The notes beneath the pieces are model-generated. The model worked only from the letters and a program-made list of their open reading frames with translations, searched no databases and was not told the origin of the DNA. From contig JAKZAN010000005.1 of NCBI GenBank assembly GCA_023053545.1, forward strand, positions 9,796,001 to 9,860,000: DNA of 64,000 nt, written 5' to 3'. How positions within the stretch are numbered: position 1 is the stretch's first letter; every line of letters starts with the position of its first letter. This DNA is from Lepidurus packardi. Its lineage: Eukaryota; Arthropoda; Branchiopoda; Notostraca; Triopsidae. Both the position numbers and the translations under genes were made by a program. Shown here piece by piece: positions 1 to 12,163 of this stretch.

Positions 1-3000
1 CAAAATTTTCTATTTATCACTTTTTTTTAGTTGTAAGACTTCCATGCTCACTACAGTACAGTACTTACATTATAGGCCTGGAGGGCTCATAGAAACGGTC
101 TAGGGGGGAGGTAAGGGGTCGCCACAAGTTACTAACCAATTTCGCTCCTTTTCGGCGGACAAAAAAGAATCCGTGGGGGTCTTGCTAGTGTCAAATGACG
201 ACCACATGCAAATGCAAAACTCCTCTCTAGTCTCAGATTAAAGTCGCGACGCGACAAGAGTCTTAATCTGCCGGCACTACTACGAATTCTTATTCCAAAT
301 ATTGCCATATGCCTCTCTATATGGCAATTATCCGCTTCATAGGGAGATCGAGAAAGAGACAGAAAGATCGAGAAAGAGAGAGAGAGAGGAAAAGGGAGCT
401 GAGTTGGAACTGTAGGAAGTAATTTCGGGATCCCTAGGATCTTTTCTAATGCATATTATTCATATAATCGTCATTTAGATGCCCCCTAGCTTGTCTGAAA
501 AGGCGGTGGTCCCCACGCTTTTAATGACACAAGGGGAAATAAAGCGAACGAGGGTGTTAAAAAGTGACTCCCCCCCTGCCAACACCGCCTAACATAGAGA
601 AAAGGGATATTATTGCAAAGGTGTGGGTGCGGGCCAAACTCTAGCAGCGATCTGCACTGGCACTGACGTCAACGCTGCTTGGAGCTCCCTAAAAACTTCG
701 ATCTACAGCTATCCAGCTCGTCTCTTTTTAGGAGGGGGGTGGGGGGGTGGAATGGGAATAGATTTCTGTAGCTATCTTCCTCACTGCCATTGATTCGTTC
801 TTTCAACCCCCACAGAAATCCCTTTTGTTAACGGAGCCATGGATTTCTATCCCTTGCCACCAAACCCCCCCCCTCTCGAGAAGAAACTGGGGGTGCCGCA
901 ATAACGTGTATAGAAAGTGTGTGATGTCGCTTTTCCGGCTAAAAGAAGAAGGCACATAAATGACAACATTGGTCCTTCCCGAGGACGAAAACATGTCGCA
1001 ATTTTTACTGTTGTTTCAGGGTAAGACACACATCAACGCGAGCGGAAAGATGTTGAAAAAGGTTGGGAGGAATGGAGTTTAAAAACATTCAAGTGTTTGG
1101 TTTGTCTTTGGTTTGACCCTCTTTTGCCTCCCAATGCTTGCGGGGAATTTCCGGGGCCCGTAATAATGCTTCTTGGAGAAGGTTTGCTGAGATTGTGAGG
1201 CAATTGTGAACTTATTACGCAAGATCCTCGTGATGACCAGGCGCGAATTGGTGTTTACTTGACTTTGGCAAGTCCTTGCGGGGACCATTTTCCTTGTTGT
1301 GCGTTCTGTTGTACAGCAGTAGGGTGTTATTTACTTCGCTTATTACGAGAAAACCATGCCATTGTGAAGAATACCGAGGTCGTATTCCAAGGAGGAGACG
1401 AGCAAGTCAAAAAGTCTTCTCACGTGATGCTACCACGAATCTTCACGGCCTTATTATAGTTTACGTCTGGCATGCCACTTGGCTCCTTCAGAAAAGAGCA
1501 CGAGAAGCCAAAAGTTGGCAAACGATACCGACGGAGTAAGCTGTCACGCGCTCCGTCTTCCTTTTTTATAAAATATAAAAATAAGAAAGAAGCCTTTATA
1601 CGATCGGTTCAAACATGGGGGAATTTCCAACAAGAACCTGGACCATGTTTTTTCTCTGATATAGTTTGAAGTACCAGCATAATATCAGGTACCTGATATC
1701 ATGCGTAAGGGCACTACCGGTCAAGTGACAATCTCTACACGTTTTTTTTATCGTAATTTACGATAATAACGGCTTACATTCAATGCACAAGTCTCGCCTT
1801 TATTTGATTACATATTTAAGTAGTTAAGCACAAATAGTTAAAGAACCAAAATCCAATATAAATGAAACTGTTCGTATATTCTTGAAAAAGGCGTGTACAA
1901 TTTTACGGTAAACTTGATTTCGAAAAGTCCGCTAAAACTGCCGCCGCCGAACTCGTTAAAGTGTACAATGTCGGTAGAAGGACAGTCGTCCCCAGGCTAA
2001 CCCGTTAAGTAGCCCTCTAGCTGTAAGGTGTAACAACAGCAACATGAACGCCATCTATTTGTTACACATAAATTACAGTTGTAAATAGCGTAGCTATGCT
2101 ACTACAACGACACTATTTACTCCCGACACGTTCTACAACGGCTTTTAAAATGCCACGTTGTTTTTACAAGCGAACAGTGTAAAGACAAATGGAGGCGTGG
2201 CCAAACTACACAAATCTAACGCGAACACGGTGCAAAGAAAAGAAAAGAAAAGCCCGATTATAAAGACATTTAGTTGTTTAAATCGTAAAAAAATGGGAAA
2301 TTCCTTACGTCGATGAACCGGCTAAATAAAGCATATTTCAATGATGAAAATCTTGCTTTAAACCCTGTTTACAGTAAAGAAATATTAAAATATTATTTCC
2401 TCAATTAAGGAAATACTTACTAAGGAAATATCTAAAATCTAAGGAATTAAACATGTTTTATCAACCCGATTTTACACAAATTATCCAAGAATTTTTGTAA
2501 ACACGAAAATGTTAATTTCAACAGGGGATCATCTCTAAGTAAGGGTTGAATTGAACGTGTGTTCGATATGCTTGGAATGATCTTAGTTTTCGATGAATGA
2601 AAACCTGATAATTTCCCATTCGAGAGAAGATCTCCGAGATCTGAAAGTGGGCTCCCGAGAGATTAACTGATGCCGAATTCGTGGCGATAAAACACTACGA
2701 TGACTTAAAAAGAGTACCGACCACTTTGTCAGATGAATTTTTCCTGGAATATGACTGCAAACTAGCATTGGATAAACTGCAAGTCATGCAAACGGCATTA
2801 CATAAGGAGACAATCAAGTTCAGGAAACCTGTTTGAGCTACTTTCTATGCTTCCAGAATTTTGTTTCTTTGCTTCTTGTACTACGTTAACTTATTCCTCC
2901 GAGTCAGTTCTTGGCAAGGTCAAAATTATCTTGAACGACCCTCACGGTTAATGTATTCACATCGGTCTCTCTCTCCCAAAACAAAAAAAAAAAGAAATAA

Positions 3001-6000
3001 AAAAACTAGAAAGTATTGTTGAGATCCTTCTCTAGGGTTAACCTTAATATGAACCTGCTTCACATAGCAACAACGTGTCCCAGCTTTCTCAGAGTCAAAA
3101 ACCTGCTAAGATACTCCACCCCGATGGCTACCGAAAGTCCAAGTTTATCTAGAAAGCAGGGAATTAGTTATTCTTTTACTGATACTATTTAGAGGGACAG
3201 GCAAAATTGTAGGTAAAAACAACCCAAAATAACGGAGTTTGCCAACATAAATATATAAATAGATTTTGGCAACATTTCCTAAGGTAAAAATCTTTATATC
3301 GCACTCTTTCCTAGCTCAAGTTAGGAGGTGCTGCAAGATAATTATAACAGTACTTCAAAAACCAGTTTCTGTGGGACTCAATGCCCTTTACGTTTGACTA
3401 AAAACACGTGACTTTCGTCTCATTATATAACTGTTTTTGACGAGGGGCCAAATAACCTAAATAAAGAAATACGGAGTTCAACCACGCTGCTTTTCTTTCA
3501 AAAGCTTGCTTTTCCGATGTTGCTATGGGTTACCACAAGGCACATATCCTAAGTCGCACATCTTTCATCTGCTTTATCTCCCTTTACCCCTCACCCTCTC
3601 CACACACACTTCTTTTCCCCTTATATCTCGTCCTCTTCTGAAAGACATTTATTATGTAAGCCCATACCAGCCTATAAGACTTAATTACTACCCGAAGAAT
3701 CTTGACAATCCGAGCACACTCCCAAACACTCCCAAACACGTGCAATTTTTACTCGTAAATTGTTATTTTTATTTAGCTTACCGGGCAAGACATCCGGGCG
3801 GTACAACTATGGCACGAAACCCAAGGGGGGAATTCAAAACTAAAATAAACCTTCAAAGTGTCACGTGTCTTCGAGCACTTTCTTCAGGTCAGAAAGGACG
3901 GTAAAAGTCTGCACGAATTGGAACCCTAAAGGAGAATAATAAAGGGGAACGTAGTAACTTGGATCATGTAGGACTTTTCGAACTGACCTCACGGTTCTAC
4001 ACAGATTCTCCAATTGAAGTGGAAAACCCATGTGTTGTGTATCTGTATGCTGGATTTGAAGGCAAGGATAGCATCTAACTCCCGAGACCGCCAAAAACTG
4101 GACTTTAGACTCTCGGCGACTTTGAAAAACGTAGGCTGGCCTTGATTGTTGACCTTATAGACAAAGAGGCCTGTCCGACTTGGAAATTATCGTCTGTGTT
4201 ATTAAGTAGCCCTATAGGCTCATTTCACGATCCTTGCGATCAGATCAAGGCCCTAAGCTTTACACTCTTATGCCAAAAATGGGATTGGGCTAGGGTTTGG
4301 TAGGCTCGTCCTTCGATTTTTGGGGACTGGTCTGGGGCTGTGAAACCTGTTTTGTCGCCAAGAAAGTATTGATCAGACCAAAGGAAGAGAAAGAACAGCA
4401 AAAGAGGATTTTTTTTGTTGGGGAAGGCTCTTGCAAAGCTCAAAGTGAGCCAAGCTCGGAATGCCGGTTCACTTTTCTTCATTTTTGACTTTAAAACCTG
4501 CCAAGTCCGTTTTTATCACACAAAAAAGCTCCACACTTGCCTCATTCTCCAGGTCCAACGAAGCGTCAGAGCCTGCGGAAATAAAACGCGACCAAACATT
4601 ATTATACCGATGTCATCGCAACTCAGCCAAGTATGCAAAGGCGAGTTTGCAAATCCGAATTTCCGAAATATGATTTTACTCTTATCTTCATACACTTTTC
4701 AAACACTCTAAACTTTAACAATCGATCACCAGGGTTAGCGATTCTTAAAGCTTCGAAGTATTCTGAGACTAGCCCTTATATAAGTCTAGCTCTTATATAA
4801 GGCAAGACCTCTTTTCACCTCTCTTGTCACCTTTTATGTCCAATAAATCGCAAAGTGCGTGAAAGACCTTCTAAATTTCAAACCAGAAAAACATTAGAAC
4901 TATTTATGTCGCTTTGCAGGTCACAACCCTTAACAATGCCGAATCGCTTCTTCGAATCTTCCTTATATAAATCGAGCTCTTATATAAGGACTTACATAAT
5001 TCTAAGAAAATTCCAATTTGTCTAATTTTCCTAAATTTTAATCCTACGAGAAAATTTGTAGGGTTTTCTGGTGTAGTGTAGCTTAGGCTGGAGCTAAAGA
5101 GGACACACATACGAGTCTCTTGTATACATAAAGTCTCAGATTAGGTGATAATGATAACCTTTGTCCCGACTACTCAAATACATTCCTCAACGCAAGTCTC
5201 TCCAGTCATAGTCCAAGAAATTCCCTCTACTCTTGTTAACATTTTGCAACTGATAACGGGTCAAGCTGATTCCTTATCTCACCCTCCCTTACCCTCATTT
5301 TAGATGTATCACAGGGATGCTCTAGATCTGTCCAAGTTCTTAATTACAGCTCGACGCATAATTCCGACCAGTCCAATAATGAATAACAAAGACTTACTGA
5401 ACTTTTGGTATGCGAGTAACGTATGCTTCCAAACTTCAGAAAGGAGGAAAGGAATTAAAGAAGGGAAAAAATAGTGGTGCCAAAAGATTTTCTTTTTTGG
5501 ACTACGACATGTGAAATGGGAGGAGGGTTGTCAATGTTGAGGCGTATCAATTACAATAAGAGATTCGGCATTGTTAAGGGTTGTGGCCTGCAAAGCGACA
5601 TAAATAGTTCAAGTGTTTTTCTGGTTTCAAATTTAAAAGGTCTTCCACGCATTTTGCGATTTAGTAGACACAAAAGGTGACTTGTAGAGGTCTGGCCTTT
5701 TCGTATAGAGTGTACTACACGGCACGAAGAACAGATTCGAAAACGGGCAATAGGCCAGCCTCGTGTTCTAAATGCTCCTACAAAAATGCTAACAGCTCGC
5801 TTGCAACCACTTTCTTGAATAAAATAAAAAGTAAAGGGCTGAAAGCCTCTACGATGATGAAAATAAATAAAAGAAGAAAAAAAGATATTTAAAGAAACGC
5901 TGCAAGCTTTCCGGAATGGACATTGTGCTTAAAAGCTTCCGTCAATGGGCGCAAAATAATGTTCCATTTCGGTGCTTGGTACGGAGTTACTTTTTAAACG

Positions 6001-7830
6001 CAAGTGCTTCCCTTTTCATCGGCAGAAAGCGCAAAATGAAATAAACGCTCGCTTAGGAATCGTCATTTGAAGCTGAAAAGGAATTGCCGTTTCCTTGGCT
6101 TAATTTAGGTGTACAGATTTAAAAAACAACTATTTTATGTCTAGAATGGAAAGCAAAGTGTGAAAAACCATGTGATCCTATTTTTTTAAAGGATGAAGCT
6201 CAGATTTCAACGTATGGTGCAACGTCTTTGGCCTTGGACGAGCATATAATGAGCAAATCTTATCACGGGGATTCATTTGGTTTGGAATGAAAACAACAAA
6301 ACAAACAATCCTTATAAATTCAAATGAATCAAATCAACGGTGCAACTAACATAACAGAATTATTAGAGTAAACAAAAAAATATTGGGACAGAATTTCCTA
6401 TGCAAAAGCTTGAGCGACTACCGAGCACGAGAGCATTCTTGGAGATAAATTAGGCCGATATTATTCCGGACTGTGTCTCGGTTGCCTATTGTCGGCTTTT
6501 CTGACTCTTTTTGTCCCACCTTTACCTTATGTGTATGGAAAGGCGAAAGGGGAGCAACAATAGTTTTGCCTTATTTTCCCACCTTGTCTTAGTTTTTCGG
6601 TTTTTAGCGATGTCTAACACTTCTAAGAAAGCTTGAAAGGAGTCTTGAGAACGTAGAGAGGAGCAAGCAAAGCACGACCAAAGACCTGCGTAGGCACTAA
6701 GCAGGTTTCACACCTCTCCTGGTGCCTCTTCTTTACCGTGACTAAAAATTTTCGCTACGGGGAAAACTCCCAACTCGGATTTTGAAACCCAATTTCCTGT
6801 TCAACTACTATGTCCCTTAATTCAACCTGACATTCCCTTAACCAGACTCGCAAAACACCAATGCCATGCTTCATTAACAGCCTCGAATCTTTTTTAATAC
6901 AGGGAAATATTTCAACATCTGCCGGAACTCATTAGAAAGTTAATTTATTATCTCGCTGTTTATATTCTATTTGTTTAGCCCAGACAGATTCAGGAAAAGT
7001 ACTTCCCTCCCATTCATTTTACCTCCATACTCACTACGCATTACCTTTAACTAGCGCAATTACCTGAGATTTATATGTAACAGTAAATTAATGTGCGCAC
7101 TTTATTGATTATTTCTATCCAGATAGTCTAAAGAATGCAATTGTAATTAAGAACAACTTTGCACTTGATTTATTTTTAAAATTGTAAATAACGAATTCAT
7201 TATGACTTTAAATTTCTTTAAGAAAATGAATGCGGTTCGTGAATAATATTTGGGCAATAAACACTTATTTCCTTTTACTGTATTCAAAACTCCTATTCAA
7301 AACTCTTGTTTTCAAAACTCCTATTTTCAAAAACTCTTTCGTATTAAAAGCGCGAAAGTGATCTTAGATTGTTTCGAATTGCTTTAAGCGCCTTCTAGGG
7401 AGTAAAGGTCGAATTCAACTCAAGAGCGAAGGAGTATTATATATATTATTAGGGTATTACCGTATCTGCCCTGCAGGCCCTGCTTCCACGTCGACTCGGC
7501 GACTTTGCTGTATTTAATCGATGTTTTAGTAGTTAGTTTGAGCATATCTGCCGGGGAGTCTCGGCTTCCACAGCCACGCGGCAATTTCTGCCCATCTTGT
7601 CGTTGTTTTGGTAGTGCAAATTAGTTAAGCAGCTGTTTAATCACGAGTAAAACTGCAAGTCACAGTGCAACTATCCTGCCGAAAGTTTTACAAATCAGCA
7701 GATTGTATTTCTGATGTAATTGAACTTTAATTACCGTATTATGATACAGATATTATATGATTTTTTAATTTATAAAAGTGATTCATTTTTATATTTATCT
7801 AATTTTTATATTTTTAGACAAACTGAAATC
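1..7830. other. Gene-poor upstream region
   Basis: I recognise no gene in this stretch. The longest open frame (132 codons at 3506-3904, +) has low-complexity, proline- and leucine-rich content and no recognisable domain, so I treat it as chance. Visible structures are a GA-rich tract at about 347-402, an 18-bp perfect palindrome at 1682-1699 centred on GGTACC, and the long inverted repeat listed separately at 4801-5703. The last bases before the CTH start contain a splice-acceptor-like TTTTTAG at 7811-7817, so a 5' untranslated exon of CTH may lie in this region. Confidence 0.6.
4801..5703. repeat. Long inverted repeat (foldback) with 0.6 kb spacer
   Basis: The arm at about 4801-4945 matches the reverse complement of about 5563-5703 at roughly 85-90 percent by eye over about 140 bp. 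One shared core is TATTTATGTCGCTTTGCAGG, found at 4901-4920 and inverted on the right. The arms are separated by about 617 bp. A related direct repeat built on CTTATATAAG lies at 4773-4802 and 4962-4990. A transcript across it would form a long hairpin. I see no coding capacity in the spacer. It is probably a foldback or MITE-type element, though no target-site duplication is obvious. Confidence 0.7.
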
Positions 7831-10282
7831 ATGTCTGATTCCGGGTATCGGCAACAAGACCCTACTTTTGCAACGAGGGCCATCCACGCTGGTCAAGACC
7901 CCGAGCAATGGAATTCCCGAGCTGTAGTACCGCCTATTTCCCTTGCTACAACGTTTAAGCAAGATGCACCTGCCGAACACAGGGTAATTCAGTCTAAAAT
8001 AACTTTCCAAATGCCTATATAAAACGTTTAAGCCCTTTGCGTATTATGAATATATAAAACGTTTAAGCCCTTTGCGCATTATGAATGTTCTTCGCGATAA
8101 GATTAACATGTTTGTTTTCGTCTCAACGCTCGAGAAACCTGATAAGACAGGGAATTTCTTATCCTAAATAACTGCGAAATCCTCATTGCTAGGGCTTTGA
8201 GTACGGCCGGAGTGGAAACCCAACACGAAACGTGCTGGAAACTGCCTTGGCTTCTTTGGAAGGAGCCAAATATGGTATTAAAACTTTCGCGAGACTTGAG
8301 AAGTGGGCAATTTGTAAGGCGTATTGATTGCGCGAATTCAACGATAAATCTCAAGTAGAATGTGAGAGATTTAACCTTGAATGCAACCTGATAACAGTTA
8401 CAAATTAGACTTTTCAATTTTCCGACAAACAATGTAATTATTAAGGAGAGCAGAAATTTATGCTTTGTCTTCTCTAGCCTTAACGTTTGCATCTGGATTG
8501 GCAGCCACTACTACCATTACGCATTTATTAAATGCTGGTGACCACGTGGTTTCCATGGATGATTTATACGGCGGCACGAATCGTTATTTCAGACAGGTTG
8601 CTTCACGTATGAATATCCAAGTGTCATTTGTGGATGCTAGTGATCCTACCAATGTGGAAAAAGCGATTCAAGACAACACCAAGGTGAGAAATTCCTTAAA
8701 TCTTAATAAATTCGTAAGAAATTCTGAAAAACAGTAACAAAGTTATCATTTCTATAGATGGTTTGGATCGAAACGCCCACGAATCCAATGCTCAAACTGG
8801 TGGATATTGCTCGAGTAGCCGAAATCGTCCGCCAGAGGCCTGGCGTGTTCCTCGTAGTGGATAATACGTTCATGTCCTCGTATTTTCAGAGGCCATTGGA
8901 GTTGGGGGCCGATATCGTCATGCATTCTTTAACTAAATACATGAATGGTCACTCGGACGTCATTATGGGCGCCTGCATGACGAGTAACGAAGATTTGCAT
9001 ACGCGGTTGCGGTTTCTACAAAACGGTACAGAAATTCCTTACTTTTGTGCTTATTTGTTTAGACAGCAAAGGGCGGTGAAAAAAAGACAATTTTATGGGT
9101 TTGCTTAACGACTTATATGTGGGTTTTGTATTTTCTAGCCATTGGACCCGTGCCATCACCGTTTGATTGCTACTTGGTCAACCGCAGTTTGAAAACATTG
9201 CACGTTCGAATGAACGAGCATATGGCCAGTGGCCTCAAAGTGGCGCGGTTCTTGGAATCACACCCATGTGTCGAAAAAGTACTGCACCCAGGTAAAATAA
9301 TCGAAAAACAGGACTTTTATTCCTAATCCACACGCTATCATGGAAAAAAGCAACTTCACTTGTTGCAATGACATTTTCTTTGTTTGGGTTTTGTCTTCTC
9401 CTGTTGTCGTAAGGATTCAGCTAAGCTTTCCGATTTTCGTTGTCGTTATGTAATCTTCCAATTCACAACTATGCTTTTCATTACTGAAAAAGAGAAAGAA
9501 ATCAAATTTCGAGGAATGAAATTTCGAGTGTCACCATGTAAATCTTTAATTGGTTTGAAAGTTTCATTGTACAGTTTGCTACGGGTACCGCGACTTTGAT
9601 TGTTGAGAAAGGAACTCGAAATTGCATTAGAATCTCCATTTCTACTGAAGTCTTTAGAATTCCGAATTTCTTTACAATTTCCTGCTTTGAAACATAAAAC
9701 TCTGTTTCTAATTCACTTTTCGGTTTTCACTAGTTTACTCCATTTTCACTCACTTATAGTGTCTTAAAAAAGAGAATTGTAAGATATTTTGTTTACATTT
9801 TTTTCATATGTTTTCATCTTCAAAGGTCTTCCTTCGCATCCTCAACATGAGTTAGCTAAACGCCAGTGCCACGGCCACAGTGGCATGATGTCGTTCTACA
9901 TCAAGGGCGGCCTAGAAGAATCCCGCAAGTTTTTCAACAGCCTGCGAATCTTCACCTTGGCTGAAAGTCTCGGAGGTTACGAAAGTCTTGCCGAATTACC
10001 GTAAGTTTTTCCCCTCGAGTGAAAATGGATCTCTCTTCCTAAATTACATATACTTCTTCTCCTATCTCTGAATCTCAGATCAACCAAACCCCATTTAAGT
10101 CTTTTTAACGACAAAATTACCATTCTAGGGCCCTAATGACTCACGCATCTGTGAGTCCCGTCGAACGAGCCGCTTTAGGCATTGGAGATAATTTGGTACG
10201 TGTATCAGTAGGCCTCGAAGCCGCCCAAGATTTAATTCAAGACTTGGACCAGGCCTTGAAAACCGCCGTGGCGACGCAATAA
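7831..10282 (+). CDS. CTH: Cystathionine gamma-lyase
   Basis: Cytosolic PLP enzyme that cleaves cystathionine to cysteine, 2-oxobutyrate and ammonia, the last step of transsulfuration; it can also make H2S. Seven exons: 7831-7983, 8193-8274, 8478-8683, 8758-9025, 9139-9291, 9826-10000, 10129-10282, giving 396 aa (human about 405). Seen in the protein: RAIHAGQDPEQWNSRAVVPP near the N-terminus; FEYGRSGNPTRN in exon 2; the FASGLAATTTITHLL and DDLYGGTNRYFRQ blocks; WIETPTNP; VVDNTFMS; and SLTKYMNGHSDV, whose Lys (about residue 207) is the Schiff-base lysine. SLGGYESLAELP and MTHAS close the C-terminal domain. The exon 2 sequence is too short to appear as a stand-alone frame but is clear by homology and phase. 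A polyadenylation signal AATAAA lies at 10477-10482. Intron 1 carries a 35-bp tandem duplication. Certain as Cys/Met-metabolism PLP family; the CTH assignment rather than MetB/MetC rests on near-colinear similarity to animal CTH. Confidence 0.95.
8016..8085. repeat. 35-bp tandem duplication in CTH intron 1
   Basis: The unit TATATAAAACGTTTAAGCCC plus the following 15 bases occurs at 8016-8050 and again at 8051-8085 with one difference (GTATTATGAA versus GCATTATGAA). It is a recent local duplication with no coding role visible. Confidence 0.85.
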
Positions 10283-12163
10283 CAACCCCTTCGCTATACA
10301 TAATGAATCTTTTTCCCCTCCGAAATCGAAAAGAAAATCCTGTTTGCCCTTTAACCATCAAGATTTGTCGTTGATTAAGCCAATCACGTGGGAATTTGTG
10401 GGTTAAGGTTTGCCGGGTGTGTGTATGAACTGTATCTGTAGCCAGGGAAAGTTGTGTGCACTTAAAAAATACAAAAAATAAACAAAGAATAACTCCGCCT
10501 TTAGAATAACTTCTGCAACTTACTGCGTAAAACGAGTTGCCTTGACTCTAAAAGTTAATGTATTTAGCATTCAAACATTTGAGTGAATTACGCATTATTT
10601 TAACTTGAATAGAGGCTGTTCAAGTCAAAAAGACCCATATTAAGTCCATTTTCAAGTTAAAAAATAGACCATTCAAGTTAAAATAATATGCAATTTACTG
10701 AAACTGGCGTAATTTTAATAACGTTTCAGTGAATTTCGCATTATTTTAGTTTGAATAGAGTTTATTCGAGTTCAAATAATGCGTAATTTATTAGAATGTT
10801 GGTAAAGTCACAAAAGTTTCCTAAAGCTACAGGCTTTTCAAATTCTAACGGTGAATTTTGGAAACATTTCCACAACAAGCCTTCTTTTGTTTCACCATCT
10901 GGTGACTAACTGGAGAGCGTTTTCGATGCTATGTATGTTTCTGTGCACAAAAGCTCTCCCACTTTCACGAATACATGGACTGTTTTGTACACGAAACAGT
11001 AGCTCCATAACACAAACATCATACACCTAACGTGACCTATTTGAAGTTATTTGGAACTGGAAGACTTAATTACCGTCCAAAACCGCTAAGACAAGCTGCG
11101 GTTTCCCACCTATTTAAACGTTAGGAATTAATGAAATTAAACATCTCCTTGTGAATTTGGATGCAACGTAAGAAAGGGCTTGTTATGATCGTCTGACTCT
11201 TTCCTTTTCGACAAGGAGAATTTCTTAAGTTGTCTAGCCTCGATAAACCTAGCTTCCTTTCTTGTCCCGTGGCCCTTTTTTGTGAACATTGTATTTTTGT
11301 GGGGGATTTCTGGGCGCATAAGGACCATCTGGCGTATGTCAATGTTCAAATACTTGGGCCTCGATCCTTGAAACTCATTAAGGATGCAGAATCACGTCTT
11401 GTTCGCACCTCGGCCATAAAAACCGCTTCGATTTGGGCTAGGCTCCTCCAAAAAACTCCCCAAACTCATACCTTTTTGGTCGACGCTCATATATCCTTTA
11501 AAAGGTATGTGTGCCTTTACTACAAAAACCGCTACGAGCTTATGACTCTCATGGATTTATTACTGGCGTACGCAATTGTTAGATCCTTAGCGGTATAGCG
11601 AACCGTAAAAAGAAGTGTTCTTGAATTTTATTTTATTTTTAAATCCTAATAATACCCCAAAAAAAGCAAAGCTCAACTCATTCTCATTGTCGTCTTGTGA
11701 CAGCTTAAAAGCAGGCTCAAAAGAGGGGGAAATAGAGACGTGATTCTGGGTCGGGTCGACACGTTTGCTTCGGTGTCGGATATTTCTGTGAGTGGTAACA
11801 CGATCTGAACCAGGAATGGGAATAAAAACTCCAAGAACTTCTAGCGCGCACAAAAGGTAAAATGACGAACATTGGCCCCCAAAACCTTGACAATAAGCCG
11901 TGGCGAAGGCGGAGTTTTTGGGTGCGGAGGAATGCGGACTGGGAAAAAGGGCATGGACAACTCTCTCCGCGCCTTTTTCCTGTCAGTTACCTGCCGAACG
12001 TGTTCCTGTCCACAGCAACGTTGCATCCAAAGTGATTTCGACGCCGCTGTTCCCATCTGGTACTAGTACTAGAAAGAGTTACGATTAACGCTTTTGAATT
12101 GAATATATTTTTCAAAACAGTGGATTTGGTGAGGTACAATATTGAAAAACAAGTCAAATAAAT
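10283..12163. other. Intergenic region between CTH and the HLH gene
   Basis: This holds the CTH 3' untranslated region with an AATAAA at 10477-10482, then the palindromic repeat pair at about 10582-10793. A 122-codon open frame at 11230-11598 (+) has no domain I recognise and no supporting splice or homology signal, so it is not called. Short frames on both strands around 11840-12172 overlap the 5' flank of the HLH gene and look like chance. Confidence 0.6.
10582..10793. repeat. Two adjacent palindromic repeats
   Basis: The motif GAATTACGCATTATTTTAAC at about 10582 recurs inverted at about 10674-10698. A second near-palindrome follows at about 10732-10793, where GAATTTCGCATTATTTTAGT faces TTCAAATAATGCGTAATTTA. 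The four half-sites share the core CGCATTATTTT-A-CTTGAATAG with small changes. This looks like two copies of a small foldback element, or one element that duplicated internally. Confidence 0.65.

Noticed and set aside
3506..3904. 132-codon open frame on the plus strand
   Set aside because: Low-complexity Pro/Leu/Ser content, no domain recognised, no splice or neighbouring support.
11230..11598. 122-codon open frame on the plus strand
   Set aside because: No recognisable motif; competing frames on the other strand; isolated between genes.
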